Assembly: GCF_026213295.1 (NCBI RefSeq) | Contig: NC_079425.1 | Coordinates: forward strand, 6,960,240-7,024,239 | Origin: Gadus chalcogrammus | Lineage: Eukaryota > Chordata > Actinopteri > Gadiformes > Gadidae | Direction of reading: 5' to 3' | Length of the DNA: 64,000 nt | Part shown: positions 30,798 through 58,067 of the stretch, in pieces | Numbering within the stretch: the stretch's first letter is position 1 | How the letters are laid out: each line of letters starts with the position of its first letter | The notes under the pieces: model-generated | The model's input: only the letters and a program-made list of their open reading frames with translations | What the model was told of the DNA's origin: nothing | The model's database searches: none | Made by a program: the position numbers and the translations under genes

Positions 30798-32926
30798 ACC
30801 CCAATGGTAGCCTCAATGTGTGACATTTTGTCAACTCCCCCTCTAAGGGTTTGAGGTTTGCACCACAATGTCCAGCTCACATGAAGGCCTCCCTATGCTT
30901 GACACAAATGATGGTGACAAGTAAGAAGGTAGTTTAATTAACGGCAAGATGAATTTGGATGTATCTATTTTACATAGATCTAAATGTATCTATGTAATGA
31001 TGACTGAAAGTTGTGATGTCTTCAAGGGGCGAAGAAAAACCTACATACATTCAACATTTTTTACATATTGTCTCTGGTAAAAGTAAGTGAAGGTTAATGG
31101 CGCCAGTATGGGCCAGGGACTGTATGATGGACAAATGAATGACGGTTGGATTTGCTCACCCTGGCCCAACTTGACGATGCCAGTGATGATGATGAGAATG
31201 AGGGCTGCCACCTTAGCATAGGTGAAGATGTCCTGTACCCGAGTGCCCCACTTCACGTACGCTGCGTTGATGAAGGTCAGTAAGCCTGAGGAGGGAGGAA
31301 ACACACAATGTGATGTTCTGTAGTAGAGATATGTATCGTTCTCAATGGTGACTTAAGAATGTCAAGTCTAGTTGAACTGTGTGTGTTGTGCATCTTTTAT
31401 TCGTTCATGTTTAATTTCAGATTTGTACTCTGAAGACCGCCTACCTAAGATCCTTGCGTTTACAAATACACCTCATTAATGTGCAGTGTATTGTAAGCTA
31501 GTGTAATTGGTGTATTTATCACTCATACTACTACACTTACAGTGCTACCCCAACAAAGGTGCATAGATGCAATGAGTCAGGACTCAAACCCAATAACTGA
31601 TACATGAAACCTGGAAGCATTCACAACACTCAACCACATGTCCTCTTAAGACTATGGAATATAATGTACTGTTCACTACAACCAGTTATAAAATCCCTCA
31701 GAACATTACATAAACTAACGGTACTAACTACCCAAGAAAAGGTACACCCAAATGTACACTTAAAGGGATACTTCACCCATTTAGAACCGGCGTTCTATCA
31801 TTATAAAATCGCTATTGTAATATAAATAAATATATAAATAAATATCAGTCTAAACCAGTCTCCCCTTGGCCCTTTTTCTCATCTAATTTCCTCCCGAAAT
31901 GACGTCAAATGACGCGTTTGACGTCATTTCTGGAGAAACCTCTTGTCCCGCTAGAAGGGCCGAGGACTACAACACACTTTTGGTGGAAAATTTTTCAACC
32001 AATAAGGAATGAGAGGGGGCGGGAGCTCGCGTACTGAGGGGGAATGAGGGGAGACCGACAGGTGGGCGGGGCAGCGAGCGCAATGCACTGTGGTAGTTGG
32101 AGGTTTCTACTTTGAGCCAGAGAGACCATGAAAACACTCTTTCTGCCTTTTTTCAGACTAGGATGAACGTATTTCAATTTTTTTTGCACATTTATAAGAC
32201 AGTGAATTATTTAATTCATAAAACCGTCATATTCCCACCGGTGAAGTATCTCTCTAATTTAAGTCTACTTAGCATAATTAGTATACTTCCATGTGCCTTG
32301 AAAGAGGATTGTAATCAAAATGCTCTCGACACAAACTAATGCCTTAAAAAAAAACATCCATGAATTGCCTTTTTTTGAAACTTTAAAAAGAAACGAGTAA
32401 TCCTTGGGTTGAACACCGCCGTTGCCCGCCACTCACAGATGCACGCGGCCGCGATGAGCCTCGAGGCAGCGTAGGGCGGCTCGCAGGTGGGGAACAGCGG
32501 CTGCACCAGGTAGTTGGCGAAGGTGATGGCGATGACGGCCTGGCTGGTGGGCTCGATGATGAGCAGCGACGTCCACAGACGGATGAAGGCCACGAAGCCG
32601 CCGAAGGCCTCCAGGATGTAGGCGTAGGACGCGCCCGACTTGGTGATGGTGGTGCCCAGCTCGGCGTAGCAGAGGGCTCCCACCACGGAGAACAGGCCGC
32701 CCATGGCCCAGATGACCAGGGAGAGGCCGTACGACGAGCTGTAGATCAGCACGCCCTTGGGGGACACGAAGATGCCCGAGCCGATCATGTTGCCCACGAT
32801 GAGGCTGACGCCGTTGAGCAGGGAGATGTCTTTTTTCAGCTGCATACTCTCCTTGGGGGGCTCCTGGGGCTCCTGGGGCCGCAGGGTAGCGGAGGGCTCC
32901 GGCGGGGGCTCCGCGTCCTTCCCCAT
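25131..32926 (-). CDS. slc7a6: y+L amino acid transporter 2 (SLC7A6)
   Basis: Nine coding exons on the minus strand join in phase: 32926-32437, 31285-31160, 29719-29575, 29465-29342, 29061-28958, 26716-26620, 26305-26156, 25831-25648, 25198-25131. The product is 495 aa. Exon 1 has a Pro/Glu-rich cytoplasmic N-tail, then [20 protein letters not shown], the unwound TM1 substrate loop. Cys148 in PTCEPPY matches the cysteine that forms the disulphide with SLC3A2 (4F2hc). [28 protein letters not shown] and the C-terminal CFCVLTEL are near-identical to vertebrate y+LAT. Family role: 12-TM plasma-membrane antiporter exchanging intracellular cationic amino acids for neutral ones plus Na+, as a heterodimer. 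slc7a7 is the close alternative; the adjacent convergent slc7a6os decides for slc7a6. Any 5' noncoding exon is unassigned. The largest intron (26717-28957) shows no nameable element. Confidence 0.95.
30663..30793 (+). repeat. Compound (ACAGAC)n-(AC)n microsatellite
   Basis: About nine ACAGAC hexamers (30663-30717) pass directly into pure AC (30718-30793), in intron 2 of slc7a6. Confidence 0.95.
31760..32262. mobile_element. MITE with TTAA borders and GATACTTCACC ends, carrying a CRE dyad
   Basis: The left end TTAAAGGGATACTTCACCC is mirrored at the right by GGTGAAGTATCTCTCTAATTTAA. TTAA lies at both borders (31760-31763, 32259-32262), as left by piggyBac-type insertion. The interior has GC-rich stretches and a 35-bp palindrome (31896-31930) with two TGACGTCA sites. 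It sits in intron 1 of slc7a6. Superfamily assignment is an inference. Confidence 0.6.
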
Positions 32927-33179
32927 GGCTAGCTGATCCTCCTCCTGCTGCCAGGGGGGGGGGGGGGGGGAGCGGTTAGGACTAGTAGACTACTGGATTA
33001 ACTAGTAGACCAACTACTAGGACACACGTTGGACCGACCACTAGATCGAGGACAGAGGAGAGGAGGAGCTGTTTGTAGTACATCTTATAGTGTGTCTAGT
33101 CCGAACAGCTTCTACTAGACCGGTAAATACACCAACCACTAGGCAGACTAGGAGACTTACTACTAGAACTACTAGACTA

Positions 33180-33540
33180 CTTTACTGACAACTTCACTAC
33201 TATACCGACTTCTAAATCGGCTGGTAGACCGACTACAATACCGGCTAGTAGACCCATGGATAGACCAGATAGTATACTAACTACTATACCGGCTAGTAGA
33301 CCCATGACAATACCAGATAGTAGACCAACTACTAGACTGGCTAGCTAGTAGACCAACTATTCGACTGGCTAATAGACCAATGACTAGACCAGATAGTATA
33401 ACAACTACTAGACTGGCTAGTAGACCAATGAATAGACCAGAGAGTAGACCAGATAGTAGACAAACTACTATACCGGCTAGTAGACCCATGACTAGACCGG
33501 ATAGTAGACCAACTACTGTACCGGCTAGTAAACGGGCTCC
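33180..33540. repeat. 48-bp minisatellite built from 12-bp subunits
   Basis: GGCTAGTAGACC-type landmarks recur at about 33242, 33291, 33339, 33366, 33414, 33474 and 33522. Most steps are 48 bp, with 27- and 60-bp exceptions. Within each unit TAGTAGACCAACTACT-like 12-mers repeat. More degenerate copies extend left to about 32980. It lies 0.25-0.6 kb upstream of the slc7a6 start codon. Confidence 0.85.
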
Positions 33541-33559
33541 TAGACTAGTGGTCCACTAA

Positions 33560-36500
33560 TGTTGTTCACCCTGGGTAGACTAGAGAACATGAAGGCAAAA
33601 AAGGTGGCACAGAACAAGAGAAAAGGGGGGTTATCCATGGGTGGCTTTTATATCTTTTCCCTTAGTGTAACAGAGAGAAACTGATGGTGCCACGTCTGTG
33701 ATAATCCAGCAATTTCAACCCTGGTTGTTGGAGCCACGGGTTCCAGACCCGTTTTGGGGCCCTACACTTGGCATGCTAGTGTGAGCGTGGCAGGGGCTGG
33801 AGGTGGAGGGACAGTGTTAGAGAATAGAGGCCCTGGTGGGAACTGGGAAGAGGCCTGCCAGAAACAAGGTCAGGGTCACAGGGCTGTTCGAAATGAGCCT
33901 CCGATATATAAGAAGGGCGTATGCAATGAGGTTAGGTCAAGATGTGCATCATAGGACAGGGAGGAACACGTTGTTCTGTAAACAACGTGTACGCAAGATT
34001 GTGGATTTTTGTTTTCCCTTGTAGTTCCTCAAGGTATTGGTATTGGAACAACTGATCTTGGTCTATCGCACAAATTAGAAAAGTACCACAAACCCCAAGA
34101 ACATGTGATTCGCAAAGATAAGTTAAACGAAAATATAAAAGTGAGCTGAAAGCGTTCTTAATGTAGGGCACTTCTGTGGCTCATCCAAAGTTTGTAGTGA
34201 CCTTATAAATTCCTCTGTAGGCCTTTGAGCTTAGAGGTAGTCACAACTAACGTTTGCTTTTACTCATGACTTGAGAGCCATTCCATACCTCACTAAGAAA
34301 TTAAAGGGCTAGGCCTACAACCAAAAAACAAGTAGGCCTTCACTAGTAATTTAATAACACTGCACTCATAAATGGTTTAAATTAGCAATACAAGTGTATG
34401 TGGTTGTGTCATCGACGACTCAAGACAAGCACGTCATCTGTTCAAGACACGAGCGGGAAGCCCAGTTGTAGTGGTAATGCAACCGGCCCAATATAGTACA
34501 GTGGAAAAACGCCAATTGTTAAGCATCAAATCATGTCCAAATCTTGCAGACATTTCTAGATTGGCTGCCTTGGTGACGTCATTAGGTGACGTCATTACGA
34601 CAACGGTGAGAAAGACTACACGTGGGTCTGGAGATAAAATAACTGATCAGCTGAATCAGCCTCAACGCTGGGCTTCCCCTGTCATCCTAAACCCTGAGGC
34701 GAGCTCGTGTTATTGTTTGCATATGTGCGTTATTGTTTGCATATTTGTGTCATAAGCGTGTTAATCCAAAAGACCAGGCAGATCGTTTGATAGCCTAAAA
34801 GAAACCGACCCGCAGCACCACTGATCCCGCCGCCATCACTCCGGCAGGTGTCTCTTCTCTACTCATTAATAGGTACTTAAGTGTAGACCGTCCTGTCCCT
34901 CTAAAAATGAATGCTGGACCATTTCAGAAAAGTAATAGTAGGCCTATCAGTGGGCTGTTCGCTCCGGAAAATAGGATCAAAGTGCCGTCGTTGCTTTGGT
35001 CGGATGTATGATCCAATATCCTACATCTTGTGGGTAGCTGAGCTTCCGTGTTTTGCCCCCTTTATCCATCTGATGCGGTGCACGTCCGCTGCAGAAGACG
35101 TGAACTCATTCTCAGGCATCCTCTTTGTCTCATATCAGCCGCTCCAAAACCTCCTGCTTATATTGAGCATAAACATATACAAATGCGAAGTCTCATCCTG
35201 ACCATCAGCATCAATTGTTCGGTTGTGTTAAAGATATCCTACCTTATTTTCGTTTGTGGTGGTCGTCTACCGGTACTGGCAGCCAGCCAACACGGAGGGG
35301 AAGAGACTAGTATGCGGCATCTTGCAGATCGTTAACAACTGGAAGACTTCACCGGCGCAGCCCCTTCAGAGTCACGTGATCCCCACCATTACCTTTCTCG
35401 ATACAGTTCTGGGGTGCTGTCAGAGGAGGAAGGTGTCTCAGTGTTGATTCGAAGTCAGAAGTAAAATGAACGGGTTCATCTGGTGGGCTTTGGGAAACCA
35501 GAAGCAGGATTTAAGGAATCAGCCATTGGAATCAACCAGCCGTTTGAAGCCCCGCAGGAGCCACCCCTCGCCTCAAGTTCATTCAGGTGTCACTACAATG
35601 TGTTGCAATCACAACAGGCCTTCTAGGGACCATGTGAAACGTTATACAAACGGAAAAACAGAGAAACAGAAAGAGGACCGAATTGTGCTTTCGAATAGAA
35701 TAATAGCCAAAGTTTCAATTATATGCTGTATAGCCTACCAAATAGATGTGTTGTCTATTTAAATTCTAATGAAAAAAAAAAATCGTTTTTGTTTATTATT
35801 ATTTGTCACTTGTAACACCTAGGCATAGCAAACAGTATGCATATATAACAAACGTGTTCTGTTTGGCCAAAAAGGTGACATTCAGTGATGAGATTAGAGC
35901 ACAGAGTTGAAAGAGGAACCGAAAAAAAAAAGTAGTTAGAGGATCCTAATCTTGTTTTTTCAAATAATTCAGTTTCTCATGACTGCTGGACAGGGTTTGG
36001 AGAAAAACTGGTTCTAAAATGGGCGGTTTTGACCTTCAGGCAGGAAATGCCCTGTGCTTATGTAATGAGAGAATATGGTCCTGCGGGACAGCAGCAACAC
36101 AAACCACTCACAGTGAAAACACACGGACAAAGACTGGTATTACGCAACCACCATAAGGAATTTATTTTATCAAAGCACCATGTTAATAAGCCCACACATT
36201 CACAAAACAAGCCATTGGCCTATTAATGAGATATCCTAAAGAATCGCTAAAGAAGTGCCAACATCCCAGGATCACTTAACCCCTTCACAGTGAAGACATG
36301 CTGGTCCATACTGCCCTAAAGGCGAACTATTAGGGTGTCAATATTGAAACACTAAGCGAAACTGAGACAAATGGCTTCAAAGTTTTATGACTGTCCAGCC
36401 ATTTGTTTCGTAAGCAGATTAGTGGAAATTGTATTAATAAACAATGATCCAAAGAGGAATTTGATCCCTAAAAAAATAATGGAATGGGAAGTGCGGTGGA

Positions 36501-38037
36501 AAATCACAGTTGTTTTTTTTCCAACAACAAAAAAATACATTTACTGGAATAATTTGTCTCTTATTATTTTATTTAGATGTATAGGCCTATGTATTAAAGA
36601 TAACGATAATGAGATTAAAAAGTCGATGGAAAAAAAAATATATTATTTTGATGGACTATCAACCTCATCGAGTTATCCTAAGATTACTTAGGCCCACAGG
36701 GTTCCTCCTTTTCATCATCATTTTAATCTTGTACAAACATCTTCATCTCTTTGACTGATGAACAGAAAACCACGGCAGTCCGCACGCAGTATCTTCATTG
36801 TTGCAGATTCTGCATTCTGGGTTTTGTATTTTTTTTGTAGTTCCAGCCATTTCTTCCAATTTTTTATCCTTAAAAAATAGTAAAATTGAACCAAGATAAT
36901 TTGTCACTAAATCAAACATAGATAGCAAGATAATTTAGATTCATAACTACACTTTGCCCGCAATTGTAGTTACAGCGGTTGGCCTTTGTAAGGCAGTATA
37001 GTTCTAGAATGTTGGGTCCTGTTAGGGCTTCTTCAATATTAACAGATTAAGAATCCATCAGATAAGGCTTTGTATTAATATATCTAAAATAAAATACAGA
37101 CAAGGTGGATGGAGAAATCACACGATATAGAAAATGACTGAATTAATAAATAGTCACTCAATGTACAGTAGATTATCTAAAAAAACACAAATATGTGGAC
37201 AACATTACAAATATAAAAACAAGTATAAAAATCATCAGTTATGGAAAATGTGTTAAAAATATACAGCGTAAATAAAAAAGGAAATGATTGATTTGATTCA
37301 ACAGTATTATTCTATACTTGAAATGTACTGTAATTGACGGAATCAGCTCAGTGTCGGCAGAAACTTGCCAATCCAAAGTCCCAGAGAGTGAGAATGAAAA
37401 GGTGCTAGGGGACATCACGACGCTAAAGTGCTGCTTCAAGCATAAAATCAAGTCTTATGAATCACAAAAACAGAAAGGAAATACACAAAAAAGCTTATCA
37501 GAGGTTGAAATAACACAGCTTGTCTTTAAGAAGATGAAAAATATCACACCTTTGGAGTATTACCCTGAAAAAATTCAGTTGAATCTCTTTCATATCCATA
37601 AAACAGTTTAAAAATAATAATAATAAAAATAAATCCACTTTAAACTTTATGAACTAGACTCAACCCAGTTCTGATAAAGTTTGTTTGAAGTACAGGCCCC
37701 AGTCCTGCACTGTTGAATGGCGGCCAAGAAGGAGCCGGCCGCCTCAGCCCCTCGTCAGACCAGACCGCCTCTTCATTTGCCTACGAGATACTTCCTGGAA
37801 TACAACACAGAGGTGGCTTCTCCCGCTCGCCACCAGTAGAAATAACAGCGCCAGAGTTTGATACCTTAACTCTGTATGCGTAGAATCTCAAACTAAAGGT
37901 GACATGGAAACACTTTTAACAATCACAATGAATTTAGACCAGAAACAAAAATGACAGATGAGTAGATACACAGGAACTGAAAGCCTCCAAGGTCTCACGC
38001 CTCTAGCGTGCGAACCAACAACACCACTGCAAAATTT
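33560..38037. other. Spacer between slc7a6 (5' side) and adgrg1 (3' side)
   Basis: No coding region can be supported. 33690-33800 resembles a tRNA-derived SINE head (GGGTTCCAGACCC). 34574-34594 has two CREs. 35780-37620 is AT-rich with short random ORFs. 37700-37900 is more GC-rich and may be part of the adgrg1 3'UTR. The slc7a6 promoter and first noncoding exon should lie in the left half. Confidence 0.5.
34574..34594. promoter_or_regulatory. Paired CRE palindromes
   Basis: TGACGTCA occurs at 34574-34581 and again at 34587-34594, inside a direct repeat of GGTGACGTCATTA with a 13-bp period. It is 1.65 kb upstream of the slc7a6 start codon on the transcribed side. CREB/ATF binding is known for the motif; regulation of slc7a6 is a guess from position. 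Confidence 0.5.
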
Positions 38038-52944
<14,907 letters not shown>

Positions 52945-53987
52945 GAGACCCAGAGGAAGCCAACCGTCGCCCCTGGAGACAAGACGAGCCGGGGGTTACT
53001 GGGGGAGCAAGGTGGACAGGACCCAGTACTGGACCAAGCTGCCAGATAAGATATGAAGACAATATTTCAAGCTTCATGCGGCATAACAAACATACCCTTC
53101 ATGTTTGTAATTTATATGGAACCGTCGCACCAAATTCAAAACTGGCTGGATAATGGAAGGACAAGATTTATTTAGTGAAAATAATGAGTGCTCCCTTCAT
53201 GTTCATTACAATGTGCGTCATGTAGCCTTTTTAAAATAAAGAACTCAAGCGAAAACAGGTTCAACGTTTTTCCTTTTCTGATAGCATTGTTTCCCCGAGG
53301 CCTGTATTGCTATCTATAGTCTCTCCTATCAAGATTACAACCGGACACAAAGGCTCAAAATACACACATTGGCTTGTTCTAAGGCCTTATCAATGGAAAC
53401 AGTATTCCCCTCCAAGTGGACAGCCAAAGCACTGGCACACATACACACACTCACACAGTACACAAGCAAAAACGCTTTCTTATGCCTAACTGAAACCTAC
53501 ATTTCCTGGTAGATTTCTCTAGCTTACAGAAACCCCGCCAAAGCCTTTTGGGTAACTTAAGATACTTTACATGCAGTGCATGGTCTTTCCCTGGGTCTGA
53601 CTACTGGCCTTTAGGAAAAGCTCACCAATGCATGTAAATGGGAAGTAGAAAAACGGCACCTTGGTTCAGCCACTGCTGCCATCAAGTTGTGTCATGCTTG
53701 AAACAAGTAAAGGGAACCTGTTAAACCATGATAATACAACACTACAGACAGAGGAACTTGTTAACCGCAAAGAGAGAGACTGAGAAACGAAAAAAGAGAT
53801 ACAAAATGAAGAGCTACTAAAAGCTACAGTGGAAATAACACCAGAAATTGGATAGAGAAGCTACCTAGTTCAACTTTGTGATTCCATTCCAAACAAAGCA
53901 AACAACCAAATGTCCAAAGGTCTTTGTTAAATCTTGCTTTAGCAAATCAATTCCAAACGCGATAATGATTCCTGAAAATAATAATAG

Positions 53988-54026
<39 letters not shown>

Positions 54027-54362
54027 TTTCATATTGGGTAAATTGTATTTCCACGTGGGGTGTCTGGGAAATGTGTTATTTTCATATTATCATTTTCGGT
54101 AAATTGTGGTTTCTTACATTTTTCCCCTTCATTCTCTGTATGAGTACCAAGCAGAAGGGGGGATGTCAATCAAGTGTGACTTTACACTTTAGTTCAAATA
54201 TTCACAGTACAGTCCCGGCCTCCTACACAATATGCTACATATCTATTCCAATGCATAATTGCCTTCACATTGCACTTTCTACAATGCATTTTCTTTACTT
54301 TGCCTTTATTTTCTTCTACGTATCTATTTTATTTTATTACTTCATTTTATTGAATGACTATG

Positions 54363-54440
54363 TTTCAATGTGAAGCACTTTGAGTCCGCCTCGTGTATGA
54401 AAAGTGCTACATAAATGAAGATGCCTTGCCTTGCCTTTAC
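54363..54440 (+). mobile_element. 3' tail of an L2-like LINE or derived SINE
   Basis: GTGAAGCACTTTGAGTCCGC, then GTGTATGAAAAGTGCTACAT and AAATGAAGATGCCTTGCCTTGCC, is the usual tail with a short terminal repeat (TTGCC)n. Confidence 0.65.
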
Positions 54441-54589
54441 AGTTCACTTATTTTTACTGCTCAATGATGGGGGGAGTGGACATAAATACAATGATAGACA
54501 TCTTTGGTCCAGTTGTGTTTATATGTACAACTGTCCTGTTAAACGTGGCTCTGGGTATCATGTTCCCAGCACAGCCGTTTGACTCCTCC

Positions 54590-55330
54590 TGTATTCTCCA
54601 GATTCAAAATACAAAAATTTGTTGGGGAACATGGAAGACCTTAGGAATCCAGACAATAGCAGATATCATAAACCAAGTATCAATATTACATAAGGAACTA
54701 AAAGACAAACATGGACCATAAGATACGGAACAGTTTAGTAGCTACAGAAATAGGGGACATTTTTCAAAAGGAAGGGGATAAAAAGAGGAGATTAATAAGG
54801 ACTACATATGGCATCCTTATTAAATTGAAAGCAATGAACAATCATTAGAAAATATACATAATAAATGGAATGTAGACTTAGACACAAAAGATACGGAGAG
54901 CAGGTGGAAGGAATGTTTGTGAAATAAGGTCACTACAAATGAAAACCTACGATTCATTAAATCCCAAGTAATTACACGAATATACTATAGCAGAGATAAA
55001 ATACATGAATTTGATAGTAACTCCAGATAAATGTTTAAAATGTAGCACAAAAAGTGACTCCCTCATCCATGCCTTTCGGTTTTGTAGAAAATAAATTGAA
55101 ATCTGGGACCAAATTGAGAAGTGGAGGGCAAGAATCTGCACCATCCCTCGAAAATTGGAAAAGATTAATGAGATATTATTTGAAGAACAAAAGGACAATG
55201 TCGCAAGACAGCAATACACAAAAACAGTTTGATAATGTATGGACTACAATTAATGAAGCATTAAATGGAGCGGAGTCTTGGGACCAAACAGCTATCAAGA
55301 AAAGGCACTTTAGTATGTGTGATGACCAAT
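54590..55330 (+). mobile_element. Decayed L1-like LINE, C-terminal region
   Basis: Conceptual translation in shifting frames gives NTKICWGTWKTLGIQTIADI near 54605. Around 55030 comes a Cys-rich knuckle (PDKCLKCSTKSDSLIHAF) followed by IEIWDQIEKW. This is the order seen after the reverse transcriptase in L1/Tx1-type ORF2. Several frameshifts; inactive. Confidence 0.6.
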
Positions 55331-56140
55331 GAATGTGGTGTGTGTATGGGAGGTGGGTGTGCGGAGTAAGTATGTAGAAAGAACGATTTGAGAGGGTCGG
55401 TGCATGGGGGGGTGTATGTATCGGTGGGTGGGGTGGCTGGCTGGGAGTGGGTTGGAGGAGGGGCAAGAAAGTATGTGTGGAAGTATGTAGGAAGAATTAT
55501 TGGATATGGGTGTGTGAATGAGGGGAGTATGTGTGTGTGACTGAGAACAGCAGGAGTATGAATGAAGGGGAAAAATATAAAAAGACACCTCCCAAAGATC
55601 ATTATACTGTATGTTGCTAATGCTATATTAGACCTAAAATGTACAAATGATTTGATGTAAAGTCATGATCTGGTATTCTGAGGGGAAGAATCAAAGAAGA
55701 TGACCAGGTTTCATGTACACCGACTGGGAGACTGAAGCCTAAACAAGAGGGAAAGTACGTACAATTTAGCTCCATATTGTCTAGATTTGAAGTCCCAGAG
55801 TGTCCCCACCCAGGTTAGACATCGACTGCACACACCGGGGACTTCCATTATACTACAATGTAGACAGAGAGGTCTGTGTGTCTGTGTCTGTGTGTATTTG
55901 ATGCATGTATCCCTGTTTTTCCTGCTTTGTTGGCACAAAACAGTGAGTTATAAACAACAACATTTTAATGAAAACATGTGTCTGTGGGGAGGTGTATAGG
56001 TAGGTGTCTTTGCATGCAATGGCATGTGTGAACGTAAAGGTGTAATTACACCTCAGCCCTCATATTTTCCCTCTCTCTCTCTCCTCCCTCCTCCCGTTTC
56101 TCTCAGCTCCGCCCCCACACCCTCTTGCATTGTCCGGATT

Positions 56141-56359
56141 TCAATGGAAACGGCTAAAGAATTTCCCTGTGTTCCCGGACCCACTCTTGGCCTCCAGTCC
56201 AAACTCTTGGGTGAAATGCCTGTGGAGTACCCTGTCCTTCACGTGCACGTCCTTGCCGTACACGTGATCATTGAGAGCCAGGATTAGGACACTACATCCC
56301 TGGATGTCACGGGATTCGCAACGAAGGTTGAATTTTCTCCATTCATCGAGTTGTTTAGT
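56141..56359 (-). CDS. Unassigned minus-strand open segment (possible exon)
   Basis: One frame stays open for about 72 codons from an acceptor-like TTCAG (56360) to TGA at 56143-56141. It reads, in part, QLDEWRKFNLRCESRDIQGC, then LALNDHVYGKDVHVKDRVLH and EFGLEAKSG. An internal donor-like AAGA|GTGGGT could end an exon earlier. Composition is balanced and protein-like, without Met near its start, but I recognise no family and see no partner exons. It could be a decayed exon or chance. Confidence 0.25.
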   Translation of the reverse strand, partial: TKQLDEWRKFNLRCESRDIQGCSVLILALNDHVYGKDVHVKDRVLHRHFTQEFGLEAKSGSGNTGKFFSRFH

Positions 56360-57958
56360 CTGAACTGTCTGTCCCTAGAGCGGAGAGTGTAGGATCACAT
56401 TACTAAGGGAGGACTTCTTCATTAGCTGTTCATGCAAATGGAGTGGCTCCATCTGAAGGGGTTAGGACAAGTAACATGATCCATAAAATTACTACTTTTT
56501 TGGTTAACTATCTACTAGTAGTCCATATAGTATAGAATAGCAAAGTCAGCATTCATTTTGTCTATTCATTTCTGTTTGGTCACACATCCATTGAAAAGGT
56601 ACTGGGGTCCATCCCAGAAAGTCGCAGGCTACCCACCTACCACCTATCTGCTCTTTAAAGACTTCTGAATATCAGAAATCCATTGTATGCTAGAAACATA
56701 TGCTAAATGAATAAAGCAATAATCATATCAGAAGGTGCACCTATGTAGTAGGTAGGACCTTGCTTGTTGTAGCCCAAGATCTTTGGGGTGAGTATTCAAC
56801 GAGGGCTTGGGGGCCATGCTGTTGGGTATGCAGACTACAACATCACAACGTCCAAGCGTATAGATCTTATAATTAATGAGATGTTATTAATGCGTTATGT
56901 AAACGTTAAACTCGTTATGAATACGGTATGTTTACCACCAAAGTTGGAAAAATATATATATTTTATTATTCCAGCGTATGCCAGCGATTCTCTATTTTTT
57001 TTATAAGTTTGGGATACATCATCCAAATCATCAAGGTGTGACCGGGGCACTGCACACATGAGGGTTCTGAACGGTTTGCTCAACCCCAGACTGATATGTT
57101 CTTCAGGTCGTACAGGATTGGGTTCATGTCTTCTTCATGTGGAACATTATATATTTTTCATGGGGAATGTGATTGGGATTATCTGTCATTCATGTCCATA
57201 GAGCTGTATCCTCATGAGATAATAAACCTCCACCTCCACCACCACTTCCAGCCTGCTCCTTTGGCCCAAGGGAGGAGGGGATCCACTAGTGAAAGGCTGA
57301 CTCTGCCATCTGGATGTGGGCTTCTTTTATTAGCTGCTGTCACACAGTGGACTCCACATGGATGTAGGAAGGGCCAAGGCAGTCATTGTGTGTGGACAGC
57401 CTTTCAAGGAACAGAATGAGAACTGTGACTAAGCACTGCATGCATATTGAGGGCTGTCAGAGCCCATCTGGGTACCACTTTGGACCGGGCCATTAGCACT
57501 CCTTTGCCATCCAAGAGTCAGTCAGAGTGATGTTCTCTGGCCATGCCTCACCCTGGTCCTGACAGTTTCTGTGTATGTACATGCTGTAGTGCGTTCATTT
57601 CTAATCATCAGCTCAAACCAACACTCATCTAGATGAAAACCGGTTTACTTGTTGATACTTACTTCTCTAAACCCAACCCCCATGGCATGGATTCATTCCC
57701 TGTTTGTTTCTCTCTCTCTCTCTTGGTCTCCTTGCCAGGAAATGTGATGCTTCATCGCTGTCTGGTTATTGGCAACGAAGGGATGACTAACTCTGAGCGT
57801 CTGTCAGAGAAAAACCAAACTATGTTCACGCTAGTTGGTAGACTGCATATTGCACGGTGAAGGGTGGCCACGCAGCCAAAACAAGATGAGTCAGACCGAG
57901 AGAGAGATAGAGAGATAGTGAGAGGAAAAAAAGAGGGAAAGGGATTCATATTGTTCAC

Positions 57959-58067
<109 letters not shown>

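Noticed and set aside
33277..33489. Hydrophobic 70-codon frame resembling a membrane protein
   Set aside because: It is the translation of the 48-bp minisatellite; the GLLAG/GLLSG periodicity follows the repeat unit.
37318..37611. 97-codon plus-strand frame near the adgrg1 3' side
   Set aside because: AT-rich, Lys/Ile-rich, with no splice partners and no motif; best explained by chance.
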